Of a DNA stretch of 64,000 nt, positions 1 to 11,643 are shown piece after piece (the stretch's first letter is position 1; every line of letters starts with the position of its first letter). Made by a program: the position numbers and the translations under genes. Source of the DNA: Apodospora peruviana (Eukaryota; Ascomycota; Sordariomycetes; Sordariales; Lasiosphaeriaceae); assembly GCA_033439685.1 (NCBI GenBank), contig JAUEDM010000005.1:930001-994000 (forward strand), in the 5' to 3' direction. Below the pieces are notes generated by a model that was given only the letters and a program-made list of their open reading frames with translations, did no database searches and was not told the origin of the DNA.

Positions 1-257
1 TTCTAATCCTCAGGATCGTCCGCTTCCTCAGGAGGTATGCTCGGCCTGAGGCTCTGACGCCGGCATGGACTCGCTGGGAACACGACAAGACGACCCAACT
101 GACAGAACCTCACGGCTTGTTGACCATCTTGGAGAGTAACCCCGGGGGGTATATCCACATCGTGAGCCAGAAGGGGGTGTATAAGGGAAAAGGGTTGTAC
201 AAGATGGATAGCGGAGCCACCAAGCCAAGGTGGGAGTGGGCGCTGCTATGCAACTGA
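1..257 (+). CDS. C-terminal exon of an F-box/ankyrin-family protein (5' end outside window)
   Basis: The frame starting at base 3 is open to a TGA at 255-257 and encodes 84 residues. No start codon is needed because the gene enters from the left edge. It opens with an ILRIVRFLRRY helix, then WTRWEHDKT, and ends near GLYKMDSGATKPRWEWALLCN. The same order (RIVRFLL helix, WTDW/WTSW motif, then a terminal block ending in a W-rich helix) closes the F-box/ankyrin proteins at 20070-21962 and 23239-24877, so I assign it to that family by internal comparison. F-box and ankyrin parts are not visible here. The overlapping minus-strand frame at 28-378 has no protein-like character. Confidence 0.6.
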   Translation, partial: LILRIVRFLRRYARPEALTPAWTRWEHDKTTQLTEPHGLLTILESNPGGYIHIVSQKGVYKGKGLYKMDSGATKPRWEWALLCN

Positions 258-520
258 TGGGACTAGTGGTGTCTGTCCAAGTTGTAGATGATGCTCGATT
301 GTCATTTACCATCTGGCAGTCGACCAATGGGCGGTATTGTATTGATTGGGAAAGAAACACCGGTCGGATGGAGCACAATCCTTTTGATGCTGATCATATT
401 GGCCGTTGGGGAAGACATAGTACACCTAGCAGATTTAGTATCTTGATAGCATTACGAACGAGTTCTAATCCAAACATATTTCTACCCCAGGCCCATCCAT
501 AATAACTTCTAATAACATGA

Positions 521-2583
521 TCAAAACGCCATCCTTCCGGTCTTGACCGTCCTCGCGATCCCGAGCTCCGCCAACCTATTCGTCAGCTCAAGCAACATCC
601 CATCGCACCCGGGAGCAGCCACCAAGTCCACATTGACAGGCATCATCTCCGTCTGCAAACTAATCTCGCTCTCGTAACTGACCTGGCCGACAGGAATTCC
701 AATCTCAGGACAGCCAGCCGTACTCGCCAGATAATTGCTCGGCATGTTCGGTCCCCCAACAGGAACCGTCACACTCAGCGCGGTGGCGCCAGGCAGAGAA
801 TTGAGCGCCTGCTCCCGATATGACGGCAAACCGCCGGTGCCCATGTCGAGGATCATGATCCCGTCCGAGCAGGTCTCTTTGTCCGGCCGCAACACATTCC
901 CCAGAAAATATTCCTTAAACTTATTCTTGAACTCGACCGCCTCGTCGTAATCCGCCTCCGTCAGATTTTCGCTACGGCGGAAGGCAGCCCTCGGATTCGG
1001 GTCGAGAGGCGGGTAGCCTCCGAACGTGTCGTTCCATTTCTCCGCGAGCGGAACCCCGACCTTGTGGTAGGACACGTATTCGGCCAGTCGGTTGCTGTTC
1101 AACTGAAAAGCCGTCGCGTTGGTGATTACCGGATCTGAAACGGACTCCCTGAGCGTGGTGGTCAGATTAATTTCCGTTCTCCTCATACCGAATTCCGTTT
1201 CCAGAGTGGTGATAAACTCCTCAAAGAGCGCTTGCGCAGCCGGGTTCCGCAACGGAAAGTAATCGACCGGATACAAAATCTTCTCCGGAAACCTGGCGAA
1301 CGTCTTGTTAACCGCCGTAGGCGCATTTTCGTACCACAAGCCAGCAATCTTGGTAAACAGCGCCGGATCCCGGGCAAAAAAGCCGACCGTGTCCATTTCG
1401 TCTGCCAGCGGGATCACTCCCGTCAAGTCCATGCTGCCCCACGTCGGGCGGATGCCGTAGCTACCCACCAAAGCGGCGGGCTTACGCACGCTGCCGCGGG
1501 TATCGCTCCCAATCGCAATATCGATCCAGTCATACCCCGCGATGGCAGCCGCGCTGCCTGAGGAAGAAGATGCCGCGGTCAGATAACCGTCGCCGCGCGG
1601 GTTCCAGGGATAATGGATATCCACAAACTGCCAAGGGTCGGCGCCGTGGGCGAACTGGCTTGTTTTTGTCTTGCCAACGACGACAGCGCCGAGGTCCAGG
1701 ATTTTCTGTACCGAGACGGCTGTCTTGTTGGAAAAGGGGTAAACTTCGGCATAAGCCCTCGAGCCGCCGCCTGTTTGTACTCCTTCGAGATCACTGCCAG
1801 ACAGTTATCAGCTAACCCTCGTTCAACGGAAGGACAGTGGGAGACGTACTAGATATCCTTCAGCGCGACACGCACACCAGCAAGCGGCCTCTCGTCATCC
1901 AACCAATACAACCGCGAAGGCATCGGAATCCACGCATCTTGGTAACTCGACGCAAACAGATCAACCTGCGCGTACACACTTTTCCCAGAAACAGGCGTGA
2001 CACCGAAAAGGAACGCCTCAAGGTTATCTCGGTGAAGCGCGTACGTCTGCCGGATCTTCACTTCACCGGCCGGCGCAATCGAGAGGACATACGGCCCCGG
2101 CTTCAAGTCCCACGAGTCCGGCGCGACGAACACGCTGCCATTAAAGCTCGAAATGTCAAGTCCTGTTGTGGGGAGGAGGTATTTACTCCCAGCGGCAACG
2201 ATCCACGCACTTGCAGAGGCATCAAGCACCGCTCCTTCCGGCGCGGAAAATACCAACGCACCACCGCCGAGGAATTCTGTTGTCCAGACATCGTCAAACT
2301 CAGCATACGTGCTCGTCAGGTTGGCCAAGAGGTCCGCCGTAATGGTCTTGTCAGTAATCCTAAGCACCGTCAGGGGTAGCAACTCGTCCTTGCTCAGGTT
2401 GTTGTCATCGAAACAGCCACTCACCACCGGAGCGGCGGGCGAGTAATACGTTCGGGTTCCATTTCCGAGGGTATACGCAAATGCGCCGGATGCTGCTGTA
2501 GTTGATACCAAAATCGAAGAGGACGCGGCGGCGACTGCTGCTGTAGCCGCGATGGTGGCTGCTAGACGTGTGAAGGAACCCAT
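521..2583 (-). CDS. Amidase-signature-family hydrolase with fungal N-terminal extension, secreted-type
   Basis: Two exons, 2583-1850 and 1793-521, flank a 56 bp intron (1794-1849; donor GTACGT, branch region CTGATAAC, acceptor CAG) and give 668 residues. ATG at 2583 is preferred over the upstream in-frame ATG at 2646 because it starts a hydrophobic, Ala-rich signal-like leader (MGSFTRLAATIAATAAVAAA). Residues ~30-230 are the N-terminal region found in fungal amidases annotated as Arp1-like. The amidase signature core follows. The catalytic Lys is K242 in ALKDIYDLEG, the bridging Ser is S321 in SSSSGSAAA, and the nucleophile is S345 in GSDTRGSVR, spaced as in fatty-acid amide hydrolase. All three residues are present, so it should be active on an amide bond; the substrate is unknown. 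A secreted location is inferred from the leader only. Confidence 0.88.
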
Positions 2584-3546
2584 TGTACAGATGTCGTACA
2601 ACTCAAACAACGCAACGTGGGAAGCTGGACAGGTTAATAACGCCATGACTTATATATCATATCAGTGAATTCGGCGTCCGTCCGCTGCTACTTCTGGTTC
2701 GTCTCGCCGACCCGATGCCGGGGAGTCGGCACCAGGCTATCATTGCCCCATTGAGGATAGTAAACGCGGGGCCGGAAAAGATAAGGGAATTTTCCCAAGG
2801 CGCCGCCGGGTCGCTCGCTCGCTCGGCGACGCGGGGAATTGATTACAATTACTGACGCCAGGATACAACTAAAGATTAGAAAGGACAAAAGGCCTTGCAG
2901 AAGCAAATATGACAAAGAAAATACCGCACACAGCGCCGAGAGATAAGTGGATTGATCCTCCACCAGACTTCCCTCTCAAGGGTTGGTCCATGGCAGGCAG
3001 ATACGGAGAAAATGCTCCGTAGTTGCCCATGTAATGTAATGAACCAATTAAGAACGAAGAAGATGCAACGGCGGAAAAGGGGCAATGTAAACATTGACAT
3101 CCACCAACAAAAGAGAAATTGTGTGGACAGGATGCACAGAATGTTGAATGCCGGACGAGACCAGCTCAGAGCATGGAAAATGAATCAACTTCAATAATCT
3201 ACATGATATCTGCACTACCTATGATTTGATGCTCGCTTCCCGCTGCACTGTGCCTCATTGCATGTTCCCAGTCTAAAGATCGAAGATCGAACGACGACAA
3301 CATTGTTGTTTCCCATTATGCTCAGTACCCCGCAAGCCAAAACCTTCAATCACACACAAAGCCAAGTCCAACTCTGAGACTTGACATCAGGGCCAGTGTC
3401 AAGTCAAATAATACATGATCTATACCAACGGTGGGCTTTCGAGCCATTCACCCCCCCCCCCCCAACCCCCCCCAACCCCTTCTGAGTCCAAATCTAGAGT
3501 CTTGCACCTGATTAGATGGGCGAATGGTTATTCGCTGTGCGCACAA
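2584..3546. other. Intergenic: amidase promoter and Blm10 3' flank
   Basis: No protein-like frame is seen. The stretch has CGCTCGCTCGCTCGGCGACG-type GC-rich sequence near 2815-2835, GATAAG words near 2780 and 2942, and a C13 run at 3451-3463 followed by two more C-rich runs. It should hold the amidase promoter (right side of that gene) and the 3' UTR of the Blm10 gene. Confidence 0.4.
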
Positions 3547-6500
3547 TCAAGCGAAATAGCTCTTCCATAGGACACCCTCCAAGTCTTCCAACTGTTCACT
3601 GGTAAAATACTGTATCAAGAAAATTAGCAACGATCCCAAGATCCCAACAAAGCAGAACAAACTACCACGTACCTTTTGATCAACGCCCCAACTATCCTGC
3701 CTCGTCTTCTTGAACTCCGACAAGATACTCTTGGTTGCCTTGCCCACCACACCAGGATCGCTAGCCGTGTGTGTCGCAAGATGCGCCAACACCTCCGGCA
3801 TCCACCTCGGTGGCGGCGTGGCATAAGGAAACGCCTCAATCAGAGCGCCTAGCCCCAAAACCGCCGCATGTCGCCGGACAACCTGCTTATGCACATCAAT
3901 CGGCGTGTCCGTGCCGGGCACCTTCTTCTTGGGCATCGGGTTCAGCTTCAGTTGGAACTCGAACCGGTCCTTGAGCTGATCGATGATCGGGTTGCGGATG
4001 CTGGCAGGCGAGCAGCGGATCATGCCGGCCAGCGTGGCGCTGGCGCAGTCCCGGACCTCGAGCTGCGCGTCAGCCAGCATGTCGCCGACGGCGTCAAACA
4101 ACATCTGTCGCTGCTTAGGCTGTGTCAAAAACAGACGTCGGAAATACACCACCTGCATGTTGACCAGTGCCCGAAGCCGTTGATGCCACGAGGTTGCCGT
4201 CTTGCCGATGCGGATGAGCGCAGCAATGAAGGCCTCATCCTCGCCAGATCGGAACGGGATATTCGGCAAGTGACGATAAACGTGATAGGCAAGCTTCATG
4301 AGCTCGGGGTCTTCCTTGACATCCATCATGTGCAGGAACTGGTCGATGAAGGGATCGGGAAAGAAGGGAACCAGTTGGATGCACTCCTGTGATGACAGCA
4401 TACTGTCCAGCCAAACCAGAACCGTCTTCGAGCCAGACGTGTAGCTTGAGGGGGTTTGTTGACCCGGTAAGCGCTCGTGGCGCCACTTCTCAAGACGCGC
4501 AAAGACATCATGGATAGTTGCGGAGAATTCGGGCGAGGCCTGGTAGGCGCGGATGCCGATGGAGGAGGCGGCCTTGTTCTCTTCGAGGAGAGCCGACACG
4601 TTCGGGAACGACTCGTGGTAGCGAGTGCGATAGATGGTAGCGATGACGCGGCCGATCGCCTCTCGGACCGACTTGTATGGGTGATCGATGTGTTTGAGGA
4701 AGTCCTCCAGGATCGGCTTCTCGTGACGGAAGTGCCAGCCCGCATCGTTGATTATAAACTCAAGGAGCTGAACCTTTGACGATTCTTTGAAGGCCGCGTT
4801 AGAGTGCATATCGAGCCGGAAAGCCGATAGTGCCTCCATGAGCTCTCGCGAACGTCTGGGGTCTTTAGCATCGACGGTGAGATGGAGGCATGTCATCCAG
4901 TATTGGAGGTTGTCAGGAGTCAAGTCATCAGCAATAATCTTGAGCATCATGGGAGCAGCAAAACCCCAAATCTTCTCCCTGAACTCTCGAGGATCCTCTG
5001 TGGTGCAAGATAGCATGGCGCCCAGGATCTCCGCGGTGGCCCGGTGCTGGTGCTTGTCGCTCCCGTCGCCGTAGACATCCTTGATCAGTTCCACCAGGTC
5101 CTCGAACTTGGCAGCCGTTTGACCATAGTTCATAAGGTCAAACACCTGCATAAGAGGTACCACATTCTGCATCCTGAAGCGATCCGCCGTGGAATCCCTC
5201 GGCTCTTGCTTCAAGAAGTCGAAGCACTTCTTGAGCCAGTCCTTTGTCAGCATCGCTCCGATCTGTTTTCGGGCAGCGCTTTCGACGTCGTCGTACGCCA
5301 AGAACGGCTTCGGATCCGCGGTAGATACGGTGAACTTCTCACCCCACACAAGCCAGCCTGGGTAGTCATTGTCGACGAAATATTCCATTCCATCGTATCG
5401 CTCAAACTGTGCCAGATACTTCTCCGTCATCTGAGGATCGTCAACAGGAACCGTCACCTGGAACTTGTTATCCTGGAACTCCTTCTCCTCGAGATAGTTC
5501 CTGTAACTGTGGCCGTAGACAGCCCGCATGTCGATGGCGGTGCAGATGGAGGAGAAGGCGGAGAGGAAATTCGCTCGCAGACCTGGGTGAGGGTCAATGG
5601 CCCCCTTTGCGACAAGGTCGATGAACTCGGGCGGCGCAATGGAGTCAAACCGGAGGCAAAGGTTCAAGGCGAAAATGGAACATCGGTTGGCAATCTTCCA
5701 GTGTGAGAGCTTGGCCTTGTTGGTCAACTCGAGACCAAGATCGGCCTTCTTCTGCTCGACCTGGGTGCGCCGTTGCTTGATGAAGTCGTGCCGTCTGGTA
5801 ATGACTTCCGAACAGTCCTCGACGGGTCGAATGGTCTCGACGATAGCCCGGTCAAAGATGATCATCCGCTCGAAGGGTTTACCAAACTCCAAAAGCTGAT
5901 ATAACGCAGTGGAGCCCAAGTTCTGAATCGATTGTTTATCAACACCAGCAGTCTCGATGTAGAGTCGCATGAGCGTGGGAGCAAATCGCCAGTCGCGCAT
6001 CAGAGTCTTGAGCAGCGTCGAGTACAAGAGCGTATACATAGCGCCCTTGATCCTATCATGATCGTTGTCGTCAAGAGCCTTGCGGAAAGCACTCATGATG
6101 ACGGGGATGACCAGCGGCCGCCCTCCAATCAGCACTTTAAGTGACGAGTCTTGGGCGCCTTGTGCGACTCGACGGACATCCGCGTACAATGAGGTGCAAG
6201 ATTCAGCCAAGTCAAGAAGCAATCGCTTGTCGAGTTCGCTCTTTTTGCGGTAAGCAGAATTGTACTTAACACGCTGAAGCTGATACGCATCCGCGCGCTT
6301 GACAAGAAGCGGCCGTGGGTAGACTTTCCGCAGGCCACTGATCTTGAAGGGGGAAATGTCGGCCTTGTACAGCCGGACAAGACGTTCCAGCGGATGTGCG
6401 GATCTCTCAATGCCAACATCAGTGATCCACGTCCTGTAAGTCGCATACAGCGCCGTAAAGCAAGCAACGTCATCTTCTTGGTAGGTGTTCAAGAACGAGT

Positions 6501-9468
6501 GAGTGTTCGACAGCAGAATCCCGACGTCTTCGCGCAGCTTGTGAATACGTTCGTAGATGGGATCTTCGGGGCTGAGGGGGTATCCTGCAGGGTAGTGAAA
6601 CTGCCGCTTCAGTTCCTCGTCATCCGCGGCCTCGGCGAGCGGATCGTCATCTTCCTCCATCACGACATCTCTGTCGCCATTTGCTTGACTAGTCGTCTCG
6701 CCAGAAGCGCGGTTAGGATCAAACAGCGTCGAGACGCCCGAGATAACCAACCGCAGCGCGGTCAGACTTCTCGATAGCTCGTCAGACCACTCCTTATTCT
6801 TCCCCTTCCGGCTTACGGGTGGGTCATCGCCCATGAGGCTCGCCAGTCTCCCGGCAGCACTGCGGGCCTCGCTCTCAAACAGCTCGACTGCAAAGAGGAT
6901 CTCGGGTTGTGACGGGCGATGCCACTTGATGGTAAGCTCAGACGGTGCTGTTATGCGACCCCAGTCATCGACATCCAGCCCACGTTCAATGACGTCGGGC
7001 TCGTACAGAGCATTGTCGAGAGGGTAGGTATGGGTGAGGTTGAGCAGCAGGTGGTGGATGTAGTTGGAGATATGGATTGTGGGAAGGCCTCGGCACTTGT
7101 TCTGCATGTATTGGGCAATTCCGAAAAGATCCTCCTTGTACTTCAAGACTTCGCTGCCGACGTGGACAACGCACATGCTAAGCATACTTACATGCCACAC
7201 CAGCGCCCTGTCCCGGGGTAACACCTCGGTGCCACTACTCCTGTCCGATGCGGCACCATTGTAGTCAATCTCGTTGCGGATATTGACGATCAACATGGGA
7301 ATGAACACCTTCAGGGTCTTGGCCGGGTTGACCTTGCAGAGCGCGTTGCAGATCCAGGCCATGGCATCTCTTGCTTGATGCACCACGTGGGTTGACACAA
7401 AACCAGCAAGCTTCTCCAACGCCATGTCAAACAACTCTGGAGACAAGGATGCGAATAGAGGTGTCAGAGCGGCGGGCAGCGTATTGATCACGTTGTCCTC
7501 GGGAGAACCTGTACGAAGTTGACTAGCGTCGGGCAGGTTCTCCAAGAGGGCAAAGACTTTGCCCAACAAAGCCAAGACAAACTCGCCGAGACCGGCAGTT
7601 GATGACCGAAGAATGTTGGCTTCGTCCTCGTCCGAGAGCTCCTCCCTGTAGTTGATCTTGACATCCTGGCCTTCGCGCTCCATCCGCTCCATTTCACCCT
7701 GTACCCAACTCATCGCAAGGCTGGTGTCGTGCACGCCATCACTCTCGTGCACAAGCGACACGAACGGAATACTGTAAGCCACGCTCTGTATGAAGTTGAG
7801 CGTGTACTGGGTCTTGCCGAGATCATTGGCATCTATACCAGGCAGTGCCAAGGCGAGCAGCGCAGTGATGTGACAGCGGTAGCCCTTTTGTTTCGACATG
7901 ATGTTTGCAAGCATTTGCAATCCACACAGGCTAGAAGTCGTCCGGTGCACTTCCACGAGTCCCTGTAAGCTGGGATAGAAACGCTGTAGGGCGCCGGGCA
8001 AGATAAGATCTGGTTCGAGGTAGGCAAGGCCTTGCAAGGTGGAATAGTAGTAGTTCACAACCTTGGAGCTCTTCGCAAAGAGACCCATAAAGGTCACCTC
8101 TCTCAAAGCAAGCACGAAGCGCTTCTTTAGGTCGTCATTGATTTTGCGTTCCTGCGGTATGTCAAGCTCGCCGCTCTGCTCACGGTTCCAGCGAGAGACG
8201 AAGATGTCGGTCAAGAAGAAGGTCAGCTGCGCCAGAAAGCTAGTCCATCCTCCCTGGTTCGATGGGTGGAAGAATGTGTCGACCGACTCCATCAAGCCCT
8301 CGAGACTCGATAATATGGAGCTCTCGTGGTTGAGGCACAAGGGAGAGATAGAATGAGCTATCCACCTCGCTATCATGTAGGGAACTGGATACCTCTTCTT
8401 ATCTTTCTCCAGAAAGACGCCCAGGCCGGATGAGAAATCGAGAGAGGAATATGGCGAGTTGGCCTGGCCGACTGGGATCTCGGTCAGTCTCAAGATGGCG
8501 GTGAAGATAAGGTCAGATTGGTCGCGTGTGAAGATGCCATGCTCGGTAAAAGGTACATGAGTGCAGCCGAGATAATCCCTCGACATGCGTGAAAAGATGT
8601 CGATGAAGGAGACGTCAAATGACTTGGACCGCGTCATCAGTGACCACACATGAAAGAAGGAAGGCACGAAGTCGGAAGGTTGAGATTGTGGCTCGGTGGG
8701 AGGCGTCGGCCCCGTTGGTATAAGTATGTTGATGGCCCCGGCTACTATGTACGCATTCGACATATCTGAGGTGCTGAAATATGGGAGCACCTCCTCCAGT
8801 ATCGCCCGTCGCTCTCGAGGGTCGAAGTAGGAATTCGCATGCAGGCACAGCTTCAGTAGGTGCTTTTGCGCACGTCGTCGGCTGCCTTGATGCGTTGCTG
8901 TCTCAGATGGCAAGACCAAGCCCTTGATCTCCTTCCAAAGCGGTCTCCAGTCGAGAGTCAGATCGTCGCCCGGCTTCAGGTAGTGTTTCTTCCTGGTCAG
9001 AGTTATAACCATTTTGGAGAACCGGTCGGCAGTGTTGTTATCCAAGCCCGGAGCCAAGGCAAGGTGGTAATAGAGGCGAGCCAGCCGAGCGCGAAGCTCC
9101 CTCGTCATCTCGAACTTGAGATTTAGCCACCCTTGGAGCTCGCGCGTCCAATGCAGGGCGCCGGGCGAGAAGTCCTCGGCGCTGATGGCAGTGTATAGGT
9201 TCTTCAAGATGCCATCGAGTGCGGCATCCCTGTGCGAGTCTTGTTCGACATCATAAGGGAGCAGGGAAAAGTAGCTAAACGTCCGGGGACGGTAGCGCTT
9301 CTTGTTGTCCACGTCAGGATCATCGGCACACGGCAGGCCGGGGGATGTAGCTCGAGAGATGGTATCGACCGAGGAGAGAAGGCCAGAGAGAAACGACGAA
9401 GGTGGGCCGCCAGCAGACGCCGCAAAGGCGACGGCGGCACTCGTGTGCGCCTCGAGTGACTCGTCCAT
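3547..9468 (-). CDS. BLM10: Proteasome activator Blm10/PA200
   Basis: A very long HEAT-repeat protein of about 1952 residues. It docks on the 20S proteasome core and takes part in ATP-independent proteasome activation or assembly. The frame is open from above 9516, but the first ATG is at 9468 (MDESLEAH), so I start there; a short 5' exon cannot be excluded. The N-terminal block RYRPRTFSYFSLLPYDVE and the following LHWTRELQGWLNLKFEMTRE are typical of fungal Blm10. A 63 bp in-frame intron near the 3' end (3610-3672; GTACGT, GCTAAT branch, ATACAG) would otherwise add 21 hydrophobic residues. The C terminus is LWKSYFA. The family's docking tail is normally hydrophobic-Tyr-X (YYA in yeast); here the penultimate residue is Phe. 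Long acidic stretches (~VVMEEDDDPLAEAADDEE) lie in the middle. Identification is secure; the exact start is less so. Confidence 0.93.
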   Translation of the reverse strand: MDESLEAHTSAAVAFAASAGGPPSSFLSGLLSSVDTISRATSPGLPCADDPDVDNKKRYRPRTFSYFSLLPYDVEQDSHRDAALDGILKNLYTAISAEDFSPGALHWTRELQGWLNLKFEMTRELRARLARLYYHLALAPGLDNNTADRFSKMVITLTRKKHYLKPGDDLTLDWRPLWKEIKGLVLPSETATHQGSRRRAQKHLLKLCLHANSYFDPRERRAILEEVLPYFSTSDMSNAYIVAGAINILIPTGPTPPTEPQSQPSDFVPSFFHVWSLMTRSKSFDVSFIDIFSRMSRDYLGCTHVPFTEHGIFTRDQSDLIFTAILRLTEIPVGQANSPYSSLDFSSGLGVFLEKDKKRYPVPYMIARWIAHSISPLCLNHESSILSSLEGLMESVDTFFHPSNQGGWTSFLAQLTFFLTDIFVSRWNREQSGELDIPQERKINDDLKKRFVLALREVTFMGLFAKSSKVVNYYYSTLQGLAYLEPDLILPGALQRFYPSLQGLVEVHRTTSSLCGLQMLANIMSKQKGYRCHITALLALALPGIDANDLGKTQYTLNFIQSVAYSIPFVSLVHESDGVHDTSLAMSWVQGEMERMEREGQDVKINYREELSDEDEANILRSSTAGLGEFVLALLGKVFALLENLPDASQLRTGSPEDNVINTLPAALTPLFASLSPELFDMALEKLAGFVSTHVVHQARDAMAWICNALCKVNPAKTLKVFIPMLIVNIRNEIDYNGAASDRSSGTEVLPRDRALVWHVSMLSMCVVHVGSEVLKYKEDLFGIAQYMQNKCRGLPTIHISNYIHHLLLNLTHTYPLDNALYEPDVIERGLDVDDWGRITAPSELTIKWHRPSQPEILFAVELFESEARSAAGRLASLMGDDPPVSRKGKNKEWSDELSRSLTALRLVISGVSTLFDPNRASGETTSQANGDRDVVMEEDDDPLAEAADDEELKRQFHYPAGYPLSPEDPIYERIHKLREDVGILLSNTHSFLNTYQEDDVACFTALYATYRTWITDVGIERSAHPLERLVRLYKADISPFKISGLRKVYPRPLLVKRADAYQLQRVKYNSAYRKKSELDKRLLLDLAESCTSLYADVRRVAQGAQDSSLKVLIGGRPLVIPVIMSAFRKALDDNDHDRIKGAMYTLLYSTLLKTLMRDWRFAPTLMRLYIETAGVDKQSIQNLGSTALYQLLEFGKPFERMIIFDRAIVETIRPVEDCSEVITRRHDFIKQRRTQVEQKKADLGLELTNKAKLSHWKIANRCSIFALNLCLRFDSIAPPEFIDLVAKGAIDPHPGLRANFLSAFSSICTAIDMRAVYGHSYRNYLEEKEFQDNKFQVTVPVDDPQMTEKYLAQFERYDGMEYFVDNDYPGWLVWGEKFTVSTADPKPFLAYDDVESAARKQIGAMLTKDWLKKCFDFLKQEPRDSTADRFRMQNVVPLMQVFDLMNYGQTAAKFEDLVELIKDVYGDGSDKHQHRATAEILGAMLSCTTEDPREFREKIWGFAAPMMLKIIADDLTPDNLQYWMTCLHLTVDAKDPRRSRELMEALSAFRLDMHSNAAFKESSKVQLLEFIINDAGWHFRHEKPILEDFLKHIDHPYKSVREAIGRVIATIYRTRYHESFPNVSALLEENKAASSIGIRAYQASPEFSATIHDVFARLEKWRHERLPGQQTPSSYTSGSKTVLVWLDSMLSSQECIQLVPFFPDPFIDQFLHMMDVKEDPELMKLAYHVYRHLPNIPFRSGEDEAFIAALIRIGKTATSWHQRLRALVNMQVVYFRRLFLTQPKQRQMLFDAVGDMLADAQLEVRDCASATLAGMIRCSPASIRNPIIDQLKDRFEFQLKLNPMPKKKVPGTDTPIDVHKQVVRRHAAVLGLGALIEAFPYATPPPRWMPEVLAHLATHTASDPGVVGKATKSILSEFKKTRQDSWGVDQKVRGSLFCFVGILGSLLIFLIQYFTSEQLEDLEGVLWKSYFA

Positions 9469-11331
9469 CGCTTGCGGGCTCTCGCTTGAGCCAAATCGCA
9501 AAACGCTAAGCTCCAAGTCGTCGCGATCGTCGAGGTTCGTATCAATGCTCAGTCGGTCGTGGGAAGTATTCGGTTGCTGGATGGTAATGCGACAGGAGCG
9601 TCGGGTCTGTCGTTTATCTCGGCAGGCGGCGGATGTGGTGCAAAAGAATACTGTGTCGGGGAAGAAGACTATCAGCTGTTGCGCTGCACGGCGAAGCTAT
9701 TGAACAGTGAATGGAGTCTGCAATCGTAAGGTAGAAATGCGTAACGAGCAGAGCGTTGGGACAGAGTGATGCGCGGTGATGCGCACGAGAATGAGAAGGA
9801 AGCTGCCGGGAGGCGAAGTGATGTTGCCATCCATGTGGAGGCTGGCCAACCTGGAACTCAGGGTCCTCGACCTCCATAGCGATTACGGCAACAAGTGGAG
9901 CATACTCTACCTACCGGAAAAAGAAACAATTGCAGAGCTTCAGGTGCAGCTTGCCTGAGCCAAAACGCGGATCGGCTTTTGAGTTGCCTCGTGCCCTGCA
10001 GGATTGTTCGACTGAATTGCTTCTGTTGTTGTTGATATTGAATGCCCTTCCCCAAATGGCGAAAGAGCAGCAGCTTGGTCCAATGCGGTGCTTACCTCAT
10101 CAACAAACCAGCGACGGCCCCGATCGCGCTGCCGTTCAGGGATGCAAAGAAGCACAGGCCACAAAAGCAGATCGAGCTCCCGGGTCTTGGCGGCAACCGG
10201 GGAAGCTGTGGTGGAGCTCCGGGATGCGGCACCCGTTGCTTTTGAATCTCTCCAAACTTCCAGCTTGAGATCAAACGGGTTTGCCGGCAGGTCGGCTCGG
10301 CCCCCCGTTTTTCGATGCCCGGACGGCGGAAGCTAGTGATAGCGAAAGTCGGATGGAACGCAAACCTAATGCGTGCGCAGTGGCCAAAATCAAGGTGGGC
10401 TGGCGAATTTCGTGGAACCAACGGTACCGGAGTTTGGCGGCAGTTGGTGCAGGCTGGGATCGAGCTTTGTCGGTCAACGGTAATTAATATGTATGCAAGT
10501 GCAACAACAAAAGCACAATCACTAAAGGTACTTCCAGGCATGAGCAGAATACCAGTTTTATCAGATTGCCGTTGGAGGCGGGCGTAACGGCTTTTTTATC
10601 ACTTCTTTGCTCGCGTTATTCCGCCCCAACTCCGCCGGCCAGGCACCTAAAACGTGTGCGCAAGCCACCACACATCAAAGTGCCGCTTCGTCGGCGAGCC
10701 GTTTTGGATTGAATCTTCGCCTGCCGGATTTCCGCCCTACGCGCAACGCCTCTCCTGCCTGGACACAGCTCTCTCACATGATGAGCCGACAAAGCCAAAC
10801 AAGGCAACGATAGTATGGTTTCTCTTTTTGTTTGCCATTTTCCCCCCCACTAATTTGCTTGGAGAAAGGGCATTTGCAAGGAGTCTTCTCTGAGTGAGAC
10901 GTTCGGTGCAAGACCAGCCTTCAATCACCGTTAACAACGAACTTTCAACCGCAACATATCCATCGAACTTCCTTGATAACAGATGCCACCTGAATTTATC
11001 ATTCCAAATACGAAAGATAATCTGCCCAATTCAATCTAGGGTTAGATACCTCAGAATGGCTGGATTATGGAGTTGGGGCCCTTCAAGTTATAGTACCAGG
11101 AAGAAAGTGAGCTGATCCGAGTCAGGTTTGCGGAGCTTTTCGACCGGTTGTCACGAAGGCGTGATAGTTGTGACAATATCAAAGATCAAATCATGCCATG
11201 TTGCAGGATAAAAGGTAGAATGCGTTTCACATCTAGCAGGGTATCCGAGAGGAAAAGAAGAAAAAGGCAAAAAAAGAACGATCGATTTTCGGCTCGAACG
11301 GACACGTCTACGGAAACGAAGGTGCATTTGA

Positions 11332-11365
11332 CATGCCCGGTTCACGCGTCCGCGAACCGGGCATG
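11332..11365. repeat. Perfect 12 bp inverted repeat with 10 bp spacer
   Basis: CATGCCCGGTTC (11332-11343) and its exact reverse complement GAACCGGGCATG (11354-11365) flank ACGCGTCCGC. The spacer contains ACGCGT, the MBF/MCB word of fungal G1/S promoters. It may be a dimeric regulator site or a cruciform-prone sequence; function is inferred only. Confidence 0.8.
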
Positions 11366-11643
11366 CCGCTGCACTATACAGCCATGTGTTCAGCTACTTC
11401 GTAGAATGGGTAGTCGGCTAACGGGCTTATAACTTTCGAACAGGGCCAGGTACACAGCATGGCTACAAGAGACCAGTAGTCAGCTTCCAGGCACCTGCTT
11501 GATATGCAGTAGGATATTGTACAGAAAAGGAGAAAGAAAACTCCAACTTAGCCTTCGTATTCATAAACAAATCCAGCTCAGTCTTTTTAGTTAAACGGGG
11601 TTTAAATGAGGGTTGTCTAGACTCCGAGATGATTATCGGACAG

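Noticed and set aside
3451..3478. C-rich runs as a possible CRISPR-like or telomeric feature
   Set aside because: Simple homopolymers with two AA breaks; no repeat-spacer pattern and no TTAGGG units anywhere nearby.
10092..10541. 149-codon minus frame between Blm10 and the acyltransferase
   Set aside because: Overlaps other open frames on both strands, has no domain, and reads as Pro/Arg-rich shadow sequence.
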